From an uncultured Bacteriovoracaceae bacterium (GTDB lineage: Bacteria > Bdellovibrionota > Bacteriovoracia > Bacteriovoracales > Bacteriovoracaceae), in the NCBI GenBank assembly GCA_938017795.1, contig CALIJZ010000009.1, forward strand, positions 1 to 40,211: 40,211 nucleotides of DNA, written 5' to 3'. The notes beneath the pieces are model-generated. The model searched no databases. It was not told the origin of the DNA and saw only the letters and a list, made by a program, of their open reading frames with translations. Below are positions 14,543 through 23,211 of this stretch, one piece after another. The position numbers and the translations under genes are program-made. Position 1 is the first letter of the stretch, and each line of letters opens with the position of its first letter.

Positions 14543-15019
14543 TTACTTTTCTAATCCTGCTCGTAATTTCTTTGCAGCAGCAACTCTCATTTTAGCATTG
14601 TCATAACGTCTACGTTCTTCGTCAGTTTCAATTTCTATCGAAGGTACTTCAGTGGGGCGACCGTTTCCATCTAAGGCCACAAAAGTTAGAAACGCTCTTG
14701 TCGTTGTTTTGATTTCATTGATATATGGGTTTTCACTTTGAACCTTAACACCAATGACCATGCTTGATTTGCCAACATAATTGATAGAGGCCTTGATTAG
14801 AACATGCTCTCCTATTTTAATAGGGGAGATAAAGTGCAATTCATCAACATGAACTGTTACCACTGGTTTATTGCAATGTTTAGCGGCACACATCGCTGCA
14901 GCTATATCTACCCAGCTCATTACTGTTCCGCCAAAGATAGTATTTTGAGGGTTAGTGTGGTGAGGCATTACCATCTCACGCATTTCAATCATTGATTCGG
15001 ATACTTTTTTTGATTTCAT
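14543..15019 (-). CDS. acyl-CoA thioesterase, hotdog fold (YciA/BFIT type)
   Basis: Hydrolyses acyl-CoA thioesters. 158 residues from ATG 15019; a longer form from ATG 15040 adds seven residues. 'MPHHTNPQNTIFGGTVMSWVDIAAA' places the catalytic Asn and Asp in the single-hotdog YciA arrangement. 'SSMVIGVKV' and 'ALDGNGRP' also fit the family. Neither start has a clear ribosome site. On the minus strand TTGTTC, a 17-bp spacer and TAGACT end seven bases before ATG 15019, so the mRNA may be nearly leaderless and the shorter form is preferred. Confidence 0.88.
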   Translation of the reverse strand: MKSKKVSESMIEMREMVMPHHTNPQNTIFGGTVMSWVDIAAAMCAAKHCNKPVVTVHVDELHFISPIKIGEHVLIKASINYVGKSSMVIGVKVQSENPYINEIKTTTRAFLTFVALDGNGRPTEVPSIEIETDEERRRYDNAKMRVAAAKKLRAGLEK

Positions 15020-15075
15020 AATATAGAGTCTAACAAGCATCTACTTAGAGAACAATGCTAGCTCGCATATTCCTT

Positions 15076-15104
15076 TTGGACTTTTATGGAAAATAAACCA
15101 TAAT
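15076..15104 (+). promoter_or_regulatory. candidate promoter of the small lipoprotein-esterase pair
   Basis: TTGGAC (15076-15081), 17-bp spacer, CATAAT (15099-15104). Predicted start is near 15111. The transcript would carry the AAGGA ribosome site before ATG 15129. Confidence 0.4.
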
Positions 15105-15128
15105 TAGACCTTAGAAAAAGGATCAAAA

Positions 15129-15512
15129 ATGAAATTTTTAATACTACTAAGTTTATTATCTTGTGCTTCTGGAGATCGATATCAGGGCAATAAAATTGAA
15201 CCAGGAGAAAATACGAATCTTAGAATGAACACAGTTAGTGAGGTACAAGAAATTCTCAATAAGCAATTAGTTCAAGCAGAAATAAAAACATTAGATAATA
15301 TTAATAAAATCTCTATTGAATATAAATCCAGTAAAAAATGTCTACCAGGAATTGATCAATATGAAGTTCAAGTTGATTATTTAAATTTAAACGATAAAGG
15401 TGCTCTTTTTACCAAAACTTGTAAATTTAAAGTGGAATATGGCAGTTGCGGAGGGGAAGCTGCAATTGATAAGTTAAAAATTTCTAAGAAGAAAAATTGT
15501 AGGGATTTTTAA
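15129..15512 (+). CDS. small lipoprotein, unknown function
   Basis: 127 residues. A short signal ends in the lipobox 'SLLSC' (Cys12) with Ala following. The mature part has four more cysteines (in 'KKCLPG', 'TKTCKF', 'GSCGGE' and 'KKNCRDF') that could form two disulfides. AAGGA lies before the ATG. The stop shares a base with the start of the esterase gene (TAATG), so the two are translationally coupled. Family not recognised. Confidence 0.72.
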   Translation: MKFLILLSLLSCASGDRYQGNKIEPGENTNLRMNTVSEVQEILNKQLVQAEIKTLDNINKISIEYKSSKKCLPGIDQYEVQVDYLNLNDKGALFTKTCKFKVEYGSCGGEAAIDKLKISKKKNCRDF

Positions 15513-16138
15513 TGGCCCAAGTTGTATTTTTACACGGATATGGAGCTAATAAAGAAGACCTTATGTCCCTTGAGCCATACTTAAAGACAAAGAAAGCTCA
15601 AAACTTTCAATTTATTGATGCTCCACATTTACTTCAACCAGCTCACTTTGGAGGAAGATCTTGGTTTGAAATAAATAATTATGAGCTCATGAAACTTCAA
15701 GCTGGTAATTTAGATTTTTCTAATTCTTTGCCAAAAGATTTATCTGATACTTTAGAATATATAAATAAAAATATTAAAATAGCTCCTAATGAAGAATTAA
15801 TACTTGGAGGCTTTAGCCAAGGTAGTATGTGTGCCTTACATTTTTATCTAAAATATCATGATCAATATAATTTCAAGGGAATTATCCTATATTCAAGTAC
15901 TGCTTTAGGCTTGAAACAATGCCAAGAACTCGCAGACAAGCTTGAGGATAGAACTCCGGTTTTCCAAAGTCATGGTTCTACTGATGCTGTTTTAAAGTTC
16001 GAATATGCAAAAAAGCTTAAAAACTTTTTGATAGAATCAAAATTTGATGTTCAATTCCACGAATTTCAAGGTGGTCACCAAATACCAATGACTATTTTGG
16101 AGAAATCAAGATCTTTTATTGAGCACAATCTACAATAA
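15512..16138 (+). CDS. alpha/beta-hydrolase, carboxylesterase/phospholipase type
   Basis: 208 residues with the compact fold of the PF02230 esterases (YpfH-like/acyl-protein thioesterase group). It starts with the oxyanion motif 'FLHGYGANKED'. The nucleophile elbow is 'GFSQGS' (Ser102), the acid is Asp158 in 'GSTDAVL', and the base is His189 in 'GGHQIP'. No signal peptide, so cytoplasmic. It is coupled to the small lipoprotein gene by a one-base overlap. Acts on short-chain or lysophospholipid esters in the family; the true substrate is unknown. Confidence 0.88.
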   Translation: MAQVVFLHGYGANKEDLMSLEPYLKTKKAQNFQFIDAPHLLQPAHFGGRSWFEINNYELMKLQAGNLDFSNSLPKDLSDTLEYINKNIKIAPNEELILGGFSQGSMCALHFYLKYHDQYNFKGIILYSSTALGLKQCQELADKLEDRTPVFQSHGSTDAVLKFEYAKKLKNFLIESKFDVQFHEFQGGHQIPMTILEKSRSFIEHNLQ

Positions 16139-16141
16139 CCT

Positions 16142-16171
16142 TTGAAGATCGTTATAAAAATTTACTATAAT
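16142..16171 (+). promoter_or_regulatory. promoter of sucAB
   Basis: TTGAAG (16142-16147), 18-bp spacer, perfect TATAAT (16166-16171). This predicts a start near 16178 and a ~35-base leader. Confidence 0.5.
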
Positions 16172-16212
16172 TTATACAGATATTAACTTTTAAATTTTAA
16201 GGCCCTTATATT

Positions 16213-18957
16213 ATGGCAAACTTAGATTTCACCCATTTGTCTGGTTCAGATAACGCTTATATTGACGGTCTCTATGAAGATTATAAAAAAGATAAATCTC
16301 TGGTAGATGAGAGTTGGAAAAACTTTTTTGAAGGTTATGAATTTGCACTCGTCAAAGATCCAAGCCTTGATTTAAATGACTTAGGAAGTGTCGCTCCAGC
16401 TATTGGAGCTTCAAGTGATATAGATAAAGAATTTAAAATTTTTAGAATTATTCAATCTTATCGGGCCCGTGGACATTTAATATCAAAAACTAACCCAATA
16501 AGACCGAGAAAAAATAGAAAGCCTCATTTAGAACTTGAAGACTATGGGCTTAATAAAAGTGATTTAAAGTTTCAATCAATTTGCGGAGAATATCTTGGTC
16601 TTGGCAAATGTTCAGTAGAGAAAATTATTGAATTTGTTGATCAAATTTATTGCAAGAGTCTTGGTTATGAATATATGCATGTTGAAAACACTGAAATTAG
16701 AAGGTGGTTTAGAGATAAGATTGAAAAAGATCGAGGACTAGTTAATTTTCCACTTGAGAAGAAAAAGCGAATATTAGAAAAGTTAAATCAATCAGTAGTT
16801 TTTGAGAATTTTTTAAATACTAAATATGTTGGTCAAAAAAGATTTTCTCTTGAAGGAGCAGAAAATACAGTTGTTGCACTAGATGCAATTATTGATACTG
16901 CTCAGCTCAATGGAGTAGAGGAAGTCGTTATTGGGATGGCCCACCGAGGAAGGTTAAATGTTTTAGCCAATACTCTTGGAAAGACTTATGAATATATTTT
17001 CAATGAATTTGAAGGCAATATAAATCCAGAAGATACATTTGGAGATGGTGATGTAAAATACCATCTAGGCTTTAGATCATATGTGGAAACACGTAGTAAG
17101 AATAAAGTATATTGCAAATTGATGCCAAACCCTTCTCACCTTGAAGCCGTTGGACCAGTAGTTCAAGGTTATAGTAGGGCCCAGAGTGATATTATGTATA
17201 ATGGAGAACATAAAAAAGTCCTACCTATTATTTTACATGGAGATGCAGCAGTTGCCGGACAAGGAATTGTCTATGAGTCAGTTCAAATGTCTAGACTCAT
17301 TGGTTTTCATGTTGGTGGATCAATTCATTTTGTTATAAATAATCAAATAGGTTTTACTACAGACTTCACTGATGCCAGAAGTTCAACATATTGTACAAGT
17401 GCAGCTCGGGTAATAAATGTTCCAGTGATCCATGTGAATGGAGATGATGCTGAAGCGGTTGTTTATGCAGTAGAGCTAGCAACTGAATTTAGACAAAAAT
17501 TTGGTGAAGATATTTTTATTGATATGGTTGGTTATAGAAAGCATGGTCACAATGAAGGAGATGAACCTAAGTTTACTCAGCCTAATCTTTATAAATTAAT
17601 TGGTAATCATCCAAACCCTAGAGAAGTGTATTTAAATAAACTTATTGACGGTAAATCTATTGAAGTTGATCTGGCCAATCAAATGGAAGCTCAATTTAGA
17701 AGCTTACTGCAAAGTCGATTTAATATGCTTAAAGAGACCACTATTGAATATAAACCTCAGCAGCCTGATAAAGAATGGGAAAGTCTAAAAAGAGCAACTG
17801 ATGAAGACTTTGAATATAACCCTAAGACTGGATATCCTCTTGAAGGTCTAGAGAAAATCTATAAATCTTTAATTACTATTCCTGGTCATATTACACCTAT
17901 TAAAAAAGCTAGTAGAATTATTGGAGATCGTATTAAGAGATGGGAAGGGGATAATTTAAATTGGGCAATGGGGGAACTCCTTGCTTATGGATCACTTCTT
18001 GAAGATGGAATAGCCATAAGGATGAGTGGTCAAGATGTTGTTAGAGGGACATTTTCTCACAGACATGCTGGAATATTTGATGAGTCTGGCGAAGAGATAT
18101 ATTTAAATTTAAATAGTATAAGTGATACTCAAGCAAGATTTAGAATTTATAACTCTTTATTAAGTGAATATGCGGTCCTTGGATTTGAATATGGTTACTC
18201 TCTAGGTCGACCTACAGATATAAATATCTGGGAAGCTCAGTTTGGTGATTTTGCTAATGGTGCACAAACGGTTTTTGATCAATTCATCTCTAGTGGTGAA
18301 TCGAAATGGGGAATTATGAGTGGCCTGATTACTTATCTGCCTCATGGATACGAAGGCCAAGGGCCCGAGCATTCTAATGCCAGGCCAGAGAGAGTTTTAC
18401 AACTTGCTGCTGAATTAAATATGGTCGTTGCTAACGTAACAACCCCGGCTAATTTATTTCATCTATTAAGAAGACATGTAACTTGGAATTTCAGAAAACC
18501 TTTAGTTCTGTTTACTCCAAAATCACTTCTTAGGCATCCCGAATGTACTTCAAATATTAAGGATTTAACCTCTGGTAGGTTTGAAGAATTAATTATGAGC
18601 CCTGACGATGACGCCGCTAATGCTAGAAGATTAATTATGTGTACTGGTAAGATCTATTTCGATTTAATTAAGTATAAACGTGACAATCAGATAACAGATG
18701 TGGATATCGTTAGACTTGAACAAATGTACCCATTACCAGAGAAAAAAATTAAAAGTCTTCTTGAGCTATATAGATGTGAGAAAGTTTGGGTCCAAGAAGA
18801 GCCAAAGAATATGGGACCATGGACCTATCTCTTAAGATACGACCATTTTAGAGATTTTAAATTAATAAGTAGAAAATCTAGTGCCTCTCCGGCTACAGGT
18901 TTTTCTAGCGTACATAAATTAGAACAACAAAAAATTACTAAATTAGCATTTGAATAA
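16213..18957 (+). CDS. sucA: 2-oxoglutarate dehydrogenase E1 component
   Basis: ThDP-dependent decarboxylating subunit of the 2-oxoglutarate dehydrogenase complex (2-oxoglutarate to succinyl-CoA, TCA cycle). 914 residues, normal length. The N-terminal helix block 'YIDGLYEDYKKDKSLVDESW' is the segment used for complex assembly. The active-site histidine motif 'NPSHLEAVGP' starts at residue 306 and 'HGDAAVAGQG' at 342, followed by the ThDP/Mg region 'NNQIGFTT'. The transketolase-like C-terminal part has 'FEYGYSLG' and 'PHGYEGQGPEHSNARPER'. The ribosome site is modest (AAGG about ten bases upstream). sucB follows after ten bases. Confidence 0.97.
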   Translation: MANLDFTHLSGSDNAYIDGLYEDYKKDKSLVDESWKNFFEGYEFALVKDPSLDLNDLGSVAPAIGASSDIDKEFKIFRIIQSYRARGHLISKTNPIRPRKNRKPHLELEDYGLNKSDLKFQSICGEYLGLGKCSVEKIIEFVDQIYCKSLGYEYMHVENTEIRRWFRDKIEKDRGLVNFPLEKKKRILEKLNQSVVFENFLNTKYVGQKRFSLEGAENTVVALDAIIDTAQLNGVEEVVIGMAHRGRLNVLANTLGKTYEYIFNEFEGNINPEDTFGDGDVKYHLGFRSYVETRSKNKVYCKLMPNPSHLEAVGPVVQGYSRAQSDIMYNGEHKKVLPIILHGDAAVAGQGIVYESVQMSRLIGFHVGGSIHFVINNQIGFTTDFTDARSSTYCTSAARVINVPVIHVNGDDAEAVVYAVELATEFRQKFGEDIFIDMVGYRKHGHNEGDEPKFTQPNLYKLIGNHPNPREVYLNKLIDGKSIEVDLANQMEAQFRSLLQSRFNMLKETTIEYKPQQPDKEWESLKRATDEDFEYNPKTGYPLEGLEKIYKSLITIPGHITPIKKASRIIGDRIKRWEGDNLNWAMGELLAYGSLLEDGIAIRMSGQDVVRGTFSHRHAGIFDESGEEIYLNLNSISDTQARFRIYNSLLSEYAVLGFEYGYSLGRPTDINIWEAQFGDFANGAQTVFDQFISSGESKWGIMSGLITYLPHGYEGQGPEHSNARPERVLQLAAELNMVVANVTTPANLFHLLRRHVTWNFRKPLVLFTPKSLLRHPECTSNIKDLTSGRFEELIMSPDDDAANARRLIMCTGKIYFDLIKYKRDNQITDVDIVRLEQMYPLPEKKIKSLLELYRCEKVWVQEEPKNMGPWTYLLRYDHFRDFKLISRKSSASPATGFSSVHKLEQQKITKLAFE

Positions 18958-18967
18958 AGGATAAATT

Positions 18968-20197
18968 ATGAGCAAAATTGTCGTTCCTTCAGTAGGTGAG
19001 TCAATTACAGAAGTTACTATTGCAGCATGGATGAAAAAAAACGGAGATTTTGTAAATATCGATGAACCAATTTGTGAAATTGAATCTGATAAAGCTTCAA
19101 TGGAATTACCTGCACCTCAGGCCGGTATTTTAGATATTTCAGCTAGCGAAGGCGATACTGTTGATATTGGATCTGTGATTGGATCAATTAAGCCAGGTGC
19201 TAAACCATCTGCGGGTAAGACATCAGATACTTCACCTGCTCCAGTAAATTCTTCTACGACTAATAACTCTAGTAATGTAATGGCTTCACCTGCGGCTATG
19301 AAAATATTAAATGAGAAAAATATTGATCCAGCAAGCATTGTTGGCTCAGGTAAGGGTGGAAGAATTACCAAAGAAGATGCCTTAAATGCAAAAGCCGCTG
19401 CACCTGCTAGAGTACAATCGCCAGAAGTTGTTAAAACTGCTCCAGCTGCTGGAAGTGTTGCTACTGGTAAAGCTACTCCAAGGCCCTTATCTGAAGGAAG
19501 ATCATCCACAAAAAATAAAATGAGTGCCTTAAGAAAGACGATTGCTAAAAGATTAGTGGCCGTAAAGCAAACAACGGCCATGCTTACAACTTTTAATGAA
19601 GTTGATATGACTGGTATAAAAGAATTGAGAGCAAAGTATAAGGAAAGCTTTAAAGAAAAACATCAAATTGGGCTAGGCTTTATGTCGTTTTTTACTAAGG
19701 CATGTTGTATTGCTTTAGAAGAGTTTCCATCAGTGAATGGGCAAATTGAAGGAACAGATATACTTCACTTTAATTATTGTGATGTGGGGATTGCAGTTTC
19801 AACTCCTAAGGGGTTAGTAGTTCCTGTCGTTAGAGATGCTCAAAGCTTGTCACTTGCTTCTATTGAAAAATCAATTAGAGAACTTGCAACGAGAGCAAGA
19901 GATGGAAAGTTAAAATTATCAGAGATGCAAGGTGGTACTTTTACTATTACAAATGGTGGAGTTTTTGGATCAATGTTATCTACTCCTATCATTAATCAAC
20001 CTCAGTCAGCGATTTTAGGAATGCATAATATTGTTGATAGACCAATGGCAGTTAATGGGGAAGTTAAGATTAGACCAATAATGTATTTAGCTCTTTCTTA
20101 TGATCACAGGATCGTTGATGGGAAGCAGTCTGTTAGCTTTCTAAAGAGAGTAAAAGAGCTCTTAGAAGATCCAGCTAGATTATTATTAGATGTTTAA
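18968..20197 (+). CDS. sucB: dihydrolipoyllysine-residue succinyltransferase (E2)
   Basis: Core acyltransferase of the 2-oxoglutarate dehydrogenase complex. 409 residues in the usual order: lipoyl domain (1-76) with lipoyl-Lys42 in 'ESDKASMEL'; an Ala/Pro/Ser linker; peripheral-subunit-binding domain (~99-140, '[14 protein letters not shown]'); a second Ala/Pro linker; catalytic domain (~185-409) ending in 'YDHRIVDG' with His380 and Asp384. AAGGA precedes the ATG. It is in one operon with sucA. The E3 subunit gene is not adjacent but at 28163. No convincing terminator follows. Confidence 0.97.
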   Translation: MSKIVVPSVGESITEVTIAAWMKKNGDFVNIDEPICEIESDKASMELPAPQAGILDISASEGDTVDIGSVIGSIKPGAKPSAGKTSDTSPAPVNSSTTNNSSNVMASPAAMKILNEKNIDPASIVGSGKGGRITKEDALNAKAAAPARVQSPEVVKTAPAAGSVATGKATPRPLSEGRSSTKNKMSALRKTIAKRLVAVKQTTAMLTTFNEVDMTGIKELRAKYKESFKEKHQIGLGFMSFFTKACCIALEEFPSVNGQIEGTDILHFNYCDVGIAVSTPKGLVVPVVRDAQSLSLASIEKSIRELATRARDGKLKLSEMQGGTFTITNGGVFGSMLSTPIINQPQSAILGMHNIVDRPMAVNGEVKIRPIMYLALSYDHRIVDGKQSVSFLKRVKELLEDPARLLLDV

Positions 20198-20273
20198 AAT
20201 CTAAAAGAGAGTAAAATACTTTTTTTAAGTAGATACATTATTTCTTGTTCATTATTTTGAGTTGATAAGCTTA

Positions 20274-20279
20274 TATAAT
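20274..20279 (+). promoter_or_regulatory. TATAAT giving a predicted leaderless mRNA for the papain-like protease
   Basis: A perfect -10 hexamer ends six bases before ATG 20286, so the A of the ATG is the expected +1. No Shine-Dalgarno is present and the -35 is weak. Confidence 0.45.
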
Positions 20280-20285
20280 TCATAT

Positions 20286-21296
20286 ATGAAGTTTTTGCTT
20301 ATCTCGCTCTTATATATCTCAGTCTATGCATTCTTTCCCTGGGGAGCTTGTGAGTTCCATCTTCATAATGAAAAACATGTCTTTTCAGATTTTTCTAATG
20401 TGATATCAAAAAGAAGAAAAATTAAAAATGTTCTGGAAAAAAATCACTGTATTTTAGAGCAAATTGGTGGAACTTGTTATATTGCAGGAGCAAAAAATAT
20501 CTTTGATCAAAAATATAAAGAGCTTAGACTCCCGGGAGAGTTAAGTTATCATTCTTTACTAGTTTCAGTATTTTATGATCGATTTAAAAATCTTTATTAT
20601 ACAGAAGACTTTACAGCTAAGCTTAAAAAAAATAAAAGCTTTGAACAATTAATGGTTTCTATTTCAGGAAGTGGCACAACCAAACAAATATTAGACACAG
20701 AAAAAATTTATCAATTAGATTCTGGCTATTATGAAAAATTTATTTCTGATATTGGTCAAGATATAGATAAGAGTTTAAAAAAGCTTAGAATGTATCTGAA
20801 GAAAAATGAATCTATTGCTGATGTTACTCAAGATAAAACAGCTTTATCAATGTATAAACAACTAACAGGGAAGCTTGATACTCATTATAGTAAGTTGAAA
20901 AATATAGATGCGGTATTTAAAGATAATTATACGGTTAAGACTCTTTTTTCAAAGGATCAAGATTCTACTGCCGATGAAGTAAAAGGACTTATTGATAGTA
21001 ATGAAAAGATATTAGCTGTTATGCATTCTTATAAGCATAAAAAAGTTAAATACAATGATAAAAATGGTCTTATCTCAGTGAAATTATCTAAAGAAAATAA
21101 CGATTCAAAACCAATATCTGGGCATGCAATGGAAATACTAGGATACACCCTGAATAGGGCAAAAAAAATTTCTTATTTTGTTTTAGCTAATTCTTGGGGA
21201 GAGAGTTATGGGATGCGTGGATTTTATTATATGAAAAAAAGTGAATTTGCAGAAATTGTTGATAGGGTAGAGCTTCTTGAGAGAAAAGTTCATTAA
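20286..21296 (+). CDS. secreted papain-like (C1 family) cysteine protease homologue
   Basis: 336 residues from ATG 20286; a TTG eight codons earlier is a less likely start. Residues 1-15 form a signal peptide. The papain catalytic set is visible in order: oxyanion Gln59 and nucleophile Cys64 in 'EQIGGTCYIAGA', His280 in 'SGHAMEILGY', and Asn302 in 'LANSWGESYGMRGFYYM', the classic NSWG...G motif. The ~215 residues between Cys and His are longer than in papain and include a charged helical insert (~110-215). No separate propeptide is obvious. A secreted C1 protease fits a predatory lifestyle, but the host or prey target is inference. It stands alone between sucB and a convergent lipoprotein gene. 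Confidence 0.8.
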   Translation: MKFLLISLLYISVYAFFPWGACEFHLHNEKHVFSDFSNVISKRRKIKNVLEKNHCILEQIGGTCYIAGAKNIFDQKYKELRLPGELSYHSLLVSVFYDRFKNLYYTEDFTAKLKKNKSFEQLMVSISGSGTTKQILDTEKIYQLDSGYYEKFISDIGQDIDKSLKKLRMYLKKNESIADVTQDKTALSMYKQLTGKLDTHYSKLKNIDAVFKDNYTVKTLFSKDQDSTADEVKGLIDSNEKILAVMHSYKHKKVKYNDKNGLISVKLSKENNDSKPISGHAMEILGYTLNRAKKISYFVLANSWGESYGMRGFYYMKKSEFAEIVDRVELLERKVH

Positions 21297-21330
21297 AAGC
21301 AGAGTATTCAATTTAATGAATACTCTGCTT
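21297..21330. terminator. shared hairpin between convergent genes
   Basis: A perfect 14-bp stem AAGCAGAGTATTCA/TGAATACTCTGCTT with a 6-base loop starts immediately after the protease stop and ten bases from the lipoprotein stop. T-tracts are poor on both sides, so it may act as a bidirectional terminator or 3' end protector. Confidence 0.6.
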
Positions 21331-21340
21331 GTATAATATA

Positions 21341-21925
21341 TTAATTTAAGTCAAATTTTGCGTTTAAAATATCCATTAATAGCTCTTTTCTTTGTGTAGC
21401 ATCTAAATCCATATCTGTGTTAATTGGATGAGATCTTAAATCTATTTCTTTTCCATCTTCATCATCACAAATTGTTATAAATTCAAAGATTATTTCGTTG
21501 TTTTCAGCTAAAGCAATGTCTAAATCTTTAACTAGAGAACCATTTTCTTTGTTAATTTTCTCGATTTCAACAATGATATCTTTCTCTACCGCTAAATTTG
21601 CAATTGAATGAAGCTTCTCGTCTAAGATATCACCTGTTAAAGAATTATCTTTTTTAATTTCTTCTAACTTGAGATCAATTTTATTTTCAATATCAACACT
21701 TGATAATGATAAATCATCCATCATTGCTTTTAAGTCGGCTTCTGTTTCCGTTTTGTCTTCGAACTCATTTCCTGCTTCAGTTGCTGATTGAGTTGGATTT
21801 GATTGATTTGAAGGTTTATCTCCTTCAATAGCACTTGCTTTCTTAGGTTCTAGAGAGCTGATTAGTGTAGCGTTATTATTGCAGCTAATTAATGTTACAA
21901 GTAATAGAAAAGATAGTGATTTCAT
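21341..21925 (-). CDS. acidic lipoprotein, unknown function
   Basis: 194 residues. The signal ends in the lipobox 'TLISC' (Cys15), followed by Asn-Asn-Asn. A Ser/Thr/Pro/Glu-rich linker (~25-62) leads to a strongly acidic helical domain with many Asp and Glu and one pair-like 'ITICDDEDGKEID' segment. AGGAG precedes the ATG. It is a single-gene unit convergent with the papain-like protease, so a protease-inhibitor role could be imagined, but nothing in the sequence shows it. Family not recognised. Confidence 0.72.
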   Translation of the reverse strand: MKSLSFLLLVTLISCNNNATLISSLEPKKASAIEGDKPSNQSNPTQSATEAGNEFEDKTETEADLKAMMDDLSLSSVDIENKIDLKLEEIKKDNSLTGDILDEKLHSIANLAVEKDIIVEIEKINKENGSLVKDLDIALAENNEIIFEFITICDDEDGKEIDLRSHPINTDMDLDATQRKELLMDILNAKFDLN

Positions 21926-22152
21926 AGAGGTTTCTCCTGTTAAAATTTAATTGATACCTTTTAGCATGAATGTATTGTCACTAAGACTCGCTGCGTAAAA
22001 TATTCCTTATTTATAGTTAACTACCTGAAATGACGATGGAAATAGATATGATCAATCTTTGGAAGAATGATGTATGTAGAAATTATTGTGTCCAATCATT
22101 GTACATGTTTTATTGAAATTACACTGTTTGGTTTGAAATACTGGCTTGAATA

Positions 22153-22158
22153 TATAAT
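22153..22158 (+). promoter_or_regulatory. TATAAT giving a predicted leaderless mRNA for the four-gene operon
   Basis: A perfect -10 hexamer ends six bases before ATG 22165, with no ribosome site. A TTTGAA lies 15 bases upstream. Same geometry as 20274 and 29642. The rest of 21926-22152 shows nothing recognisable. Confidence 0.45.
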
Positions 22159-22164
22159 TTTGAA

Positions 22165-23211
22165 ATGAAACAATTTCTCCTTTTAATCTCTTTGATAAAC
22201 ATCTCATACTCTCAATCGATTCAGATTGATTCAACTGATCCTAGATTTGTTGAATTTTTTAATTATGAGAATTTCACGATTCCTGATTTCCAAGAAGGAG
22301 ATGATCTAACTTTAAAAATTGAAAAATTGGTTCAAGATGAATATGGGAATAATTCTGGAACCAATGAGTTTATCAACCTTCATTTATATCAATATGATTT
22401 AGAAAAAACTGATATTAAAGTTGACACTGAAGTTGTTTCAAATACTTGTAATGATGAAACTCAAATTAAGTGCGAACTAATCTATCCAATGAATTCAAGA
22501 GTGTATTTCTTTGCTGAGGAGACTAAAAATTCGGAGACTTTGAAATTTCCTATTTTGGCTTCAGTTGATAATTATGATGAAGAAAATTATCCAATATTTA
22601 GTTATGATGTTGAGGCCATAATACAAAATTTCACATTCTTATCAGGTAATAAATGGTTTAGTGAAAAATATTACTATCCTAGTTCAATGAAGTTAGAAAA
22701 CCCTAGATTAAAGTGTGATTCTTACGATTGGATTATTTCATCAAGTGAAAGTAAGATTGAGGCAGATTTTCTTATACCGGGATTTATTACTGTTAATCCT
22801 GATTTGGGAGAAGTGGTAGTTGGAGGAATTACTGAGAGTTTAGAAAATGTTGGTTTTGAGAAAATTGAAGATTATCTTGAACTTACTATTGCTAATAATA
22901 ATGTTGGGCTAGGTAGCTTATCAAATAATTTTGATATTAAGTTAAAAAGACCATCTAGCCTTCCAAAAGAAAAACTATTCAATTCTCAATATTGTACAGT
23001 TTCACTAAGAGGTAATAGTTCAAGTTTTATTAATAAATTAATTCCTTATATTGATGAACCAGGTGGTCTTGTGGATGAAGCTAGAGAGCTTGGTCGTAAA
23101 TCTGAGTTTAGCAAATTTAAAAAAGTTAAATACTCTCAAGGTGATATTAATTTAAAAGTTTATAGAAAGACAGTTGAATCATTTCAACAATCATCAGGAT
23201 TAGTATTATGA
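22165..23211 (+). CDS. secreted protein of unknown function, first gene of a four-gene operon
   Basis: 348 residues with the signal peptide 'MKQFLLLISLINISYSQ'. The mature part is acidic and beta-rich, with four cysteines ('SNTCND', 'IKCELI', 'LKCDSY', 'QYCTVS') that could form two disulfides. Tyr and Asn content is high, as in exported proteins. No family recognised. The stop overlaps the next start by four bases (ATGA). The other members are a di-heme cytochrome-like protein, another secreted unknown and a Tat-exported DUF1501 protein, so this protein probably belongs to a periplasmic complex or export set with them. Confidence 0.72.
   Translation: MKQFLLLISLINISYSQSIQIDSTDPRFVEFFNYENFTIPDFQEGDDLTLKIEKLVQDEYGNNSGTNEFINLHLYQYDLEKTDIKVDTEVVSNTCNDETQIKCELIYPMNSRVYFFAEETKNSETLKFPILASVDNYDEENYPIFSYDVEAIIQNFTFLSGNKWFSEKYYYPSSMKLENPRLKCDSYDWIISSSESKIEADFLIPGFITVNPDLGEVVVGGITESLENVGFEKIEDYLELTIANNNVGLGSLSNNFDIKLKRPSSLPKEKLFNSQYCTVSLRGNSSSFINKLIPYIDEPGGLVDEARELGRKSEFSKFKKVKYSQGDINLKVYRKTVESFQQSSGLVL

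Noticed and set aside
20198..20240. Terminator after sucB
   Set aside because: Only a 4-bp AGTA/TACT stem precedes the T-run, which is too weak to call.
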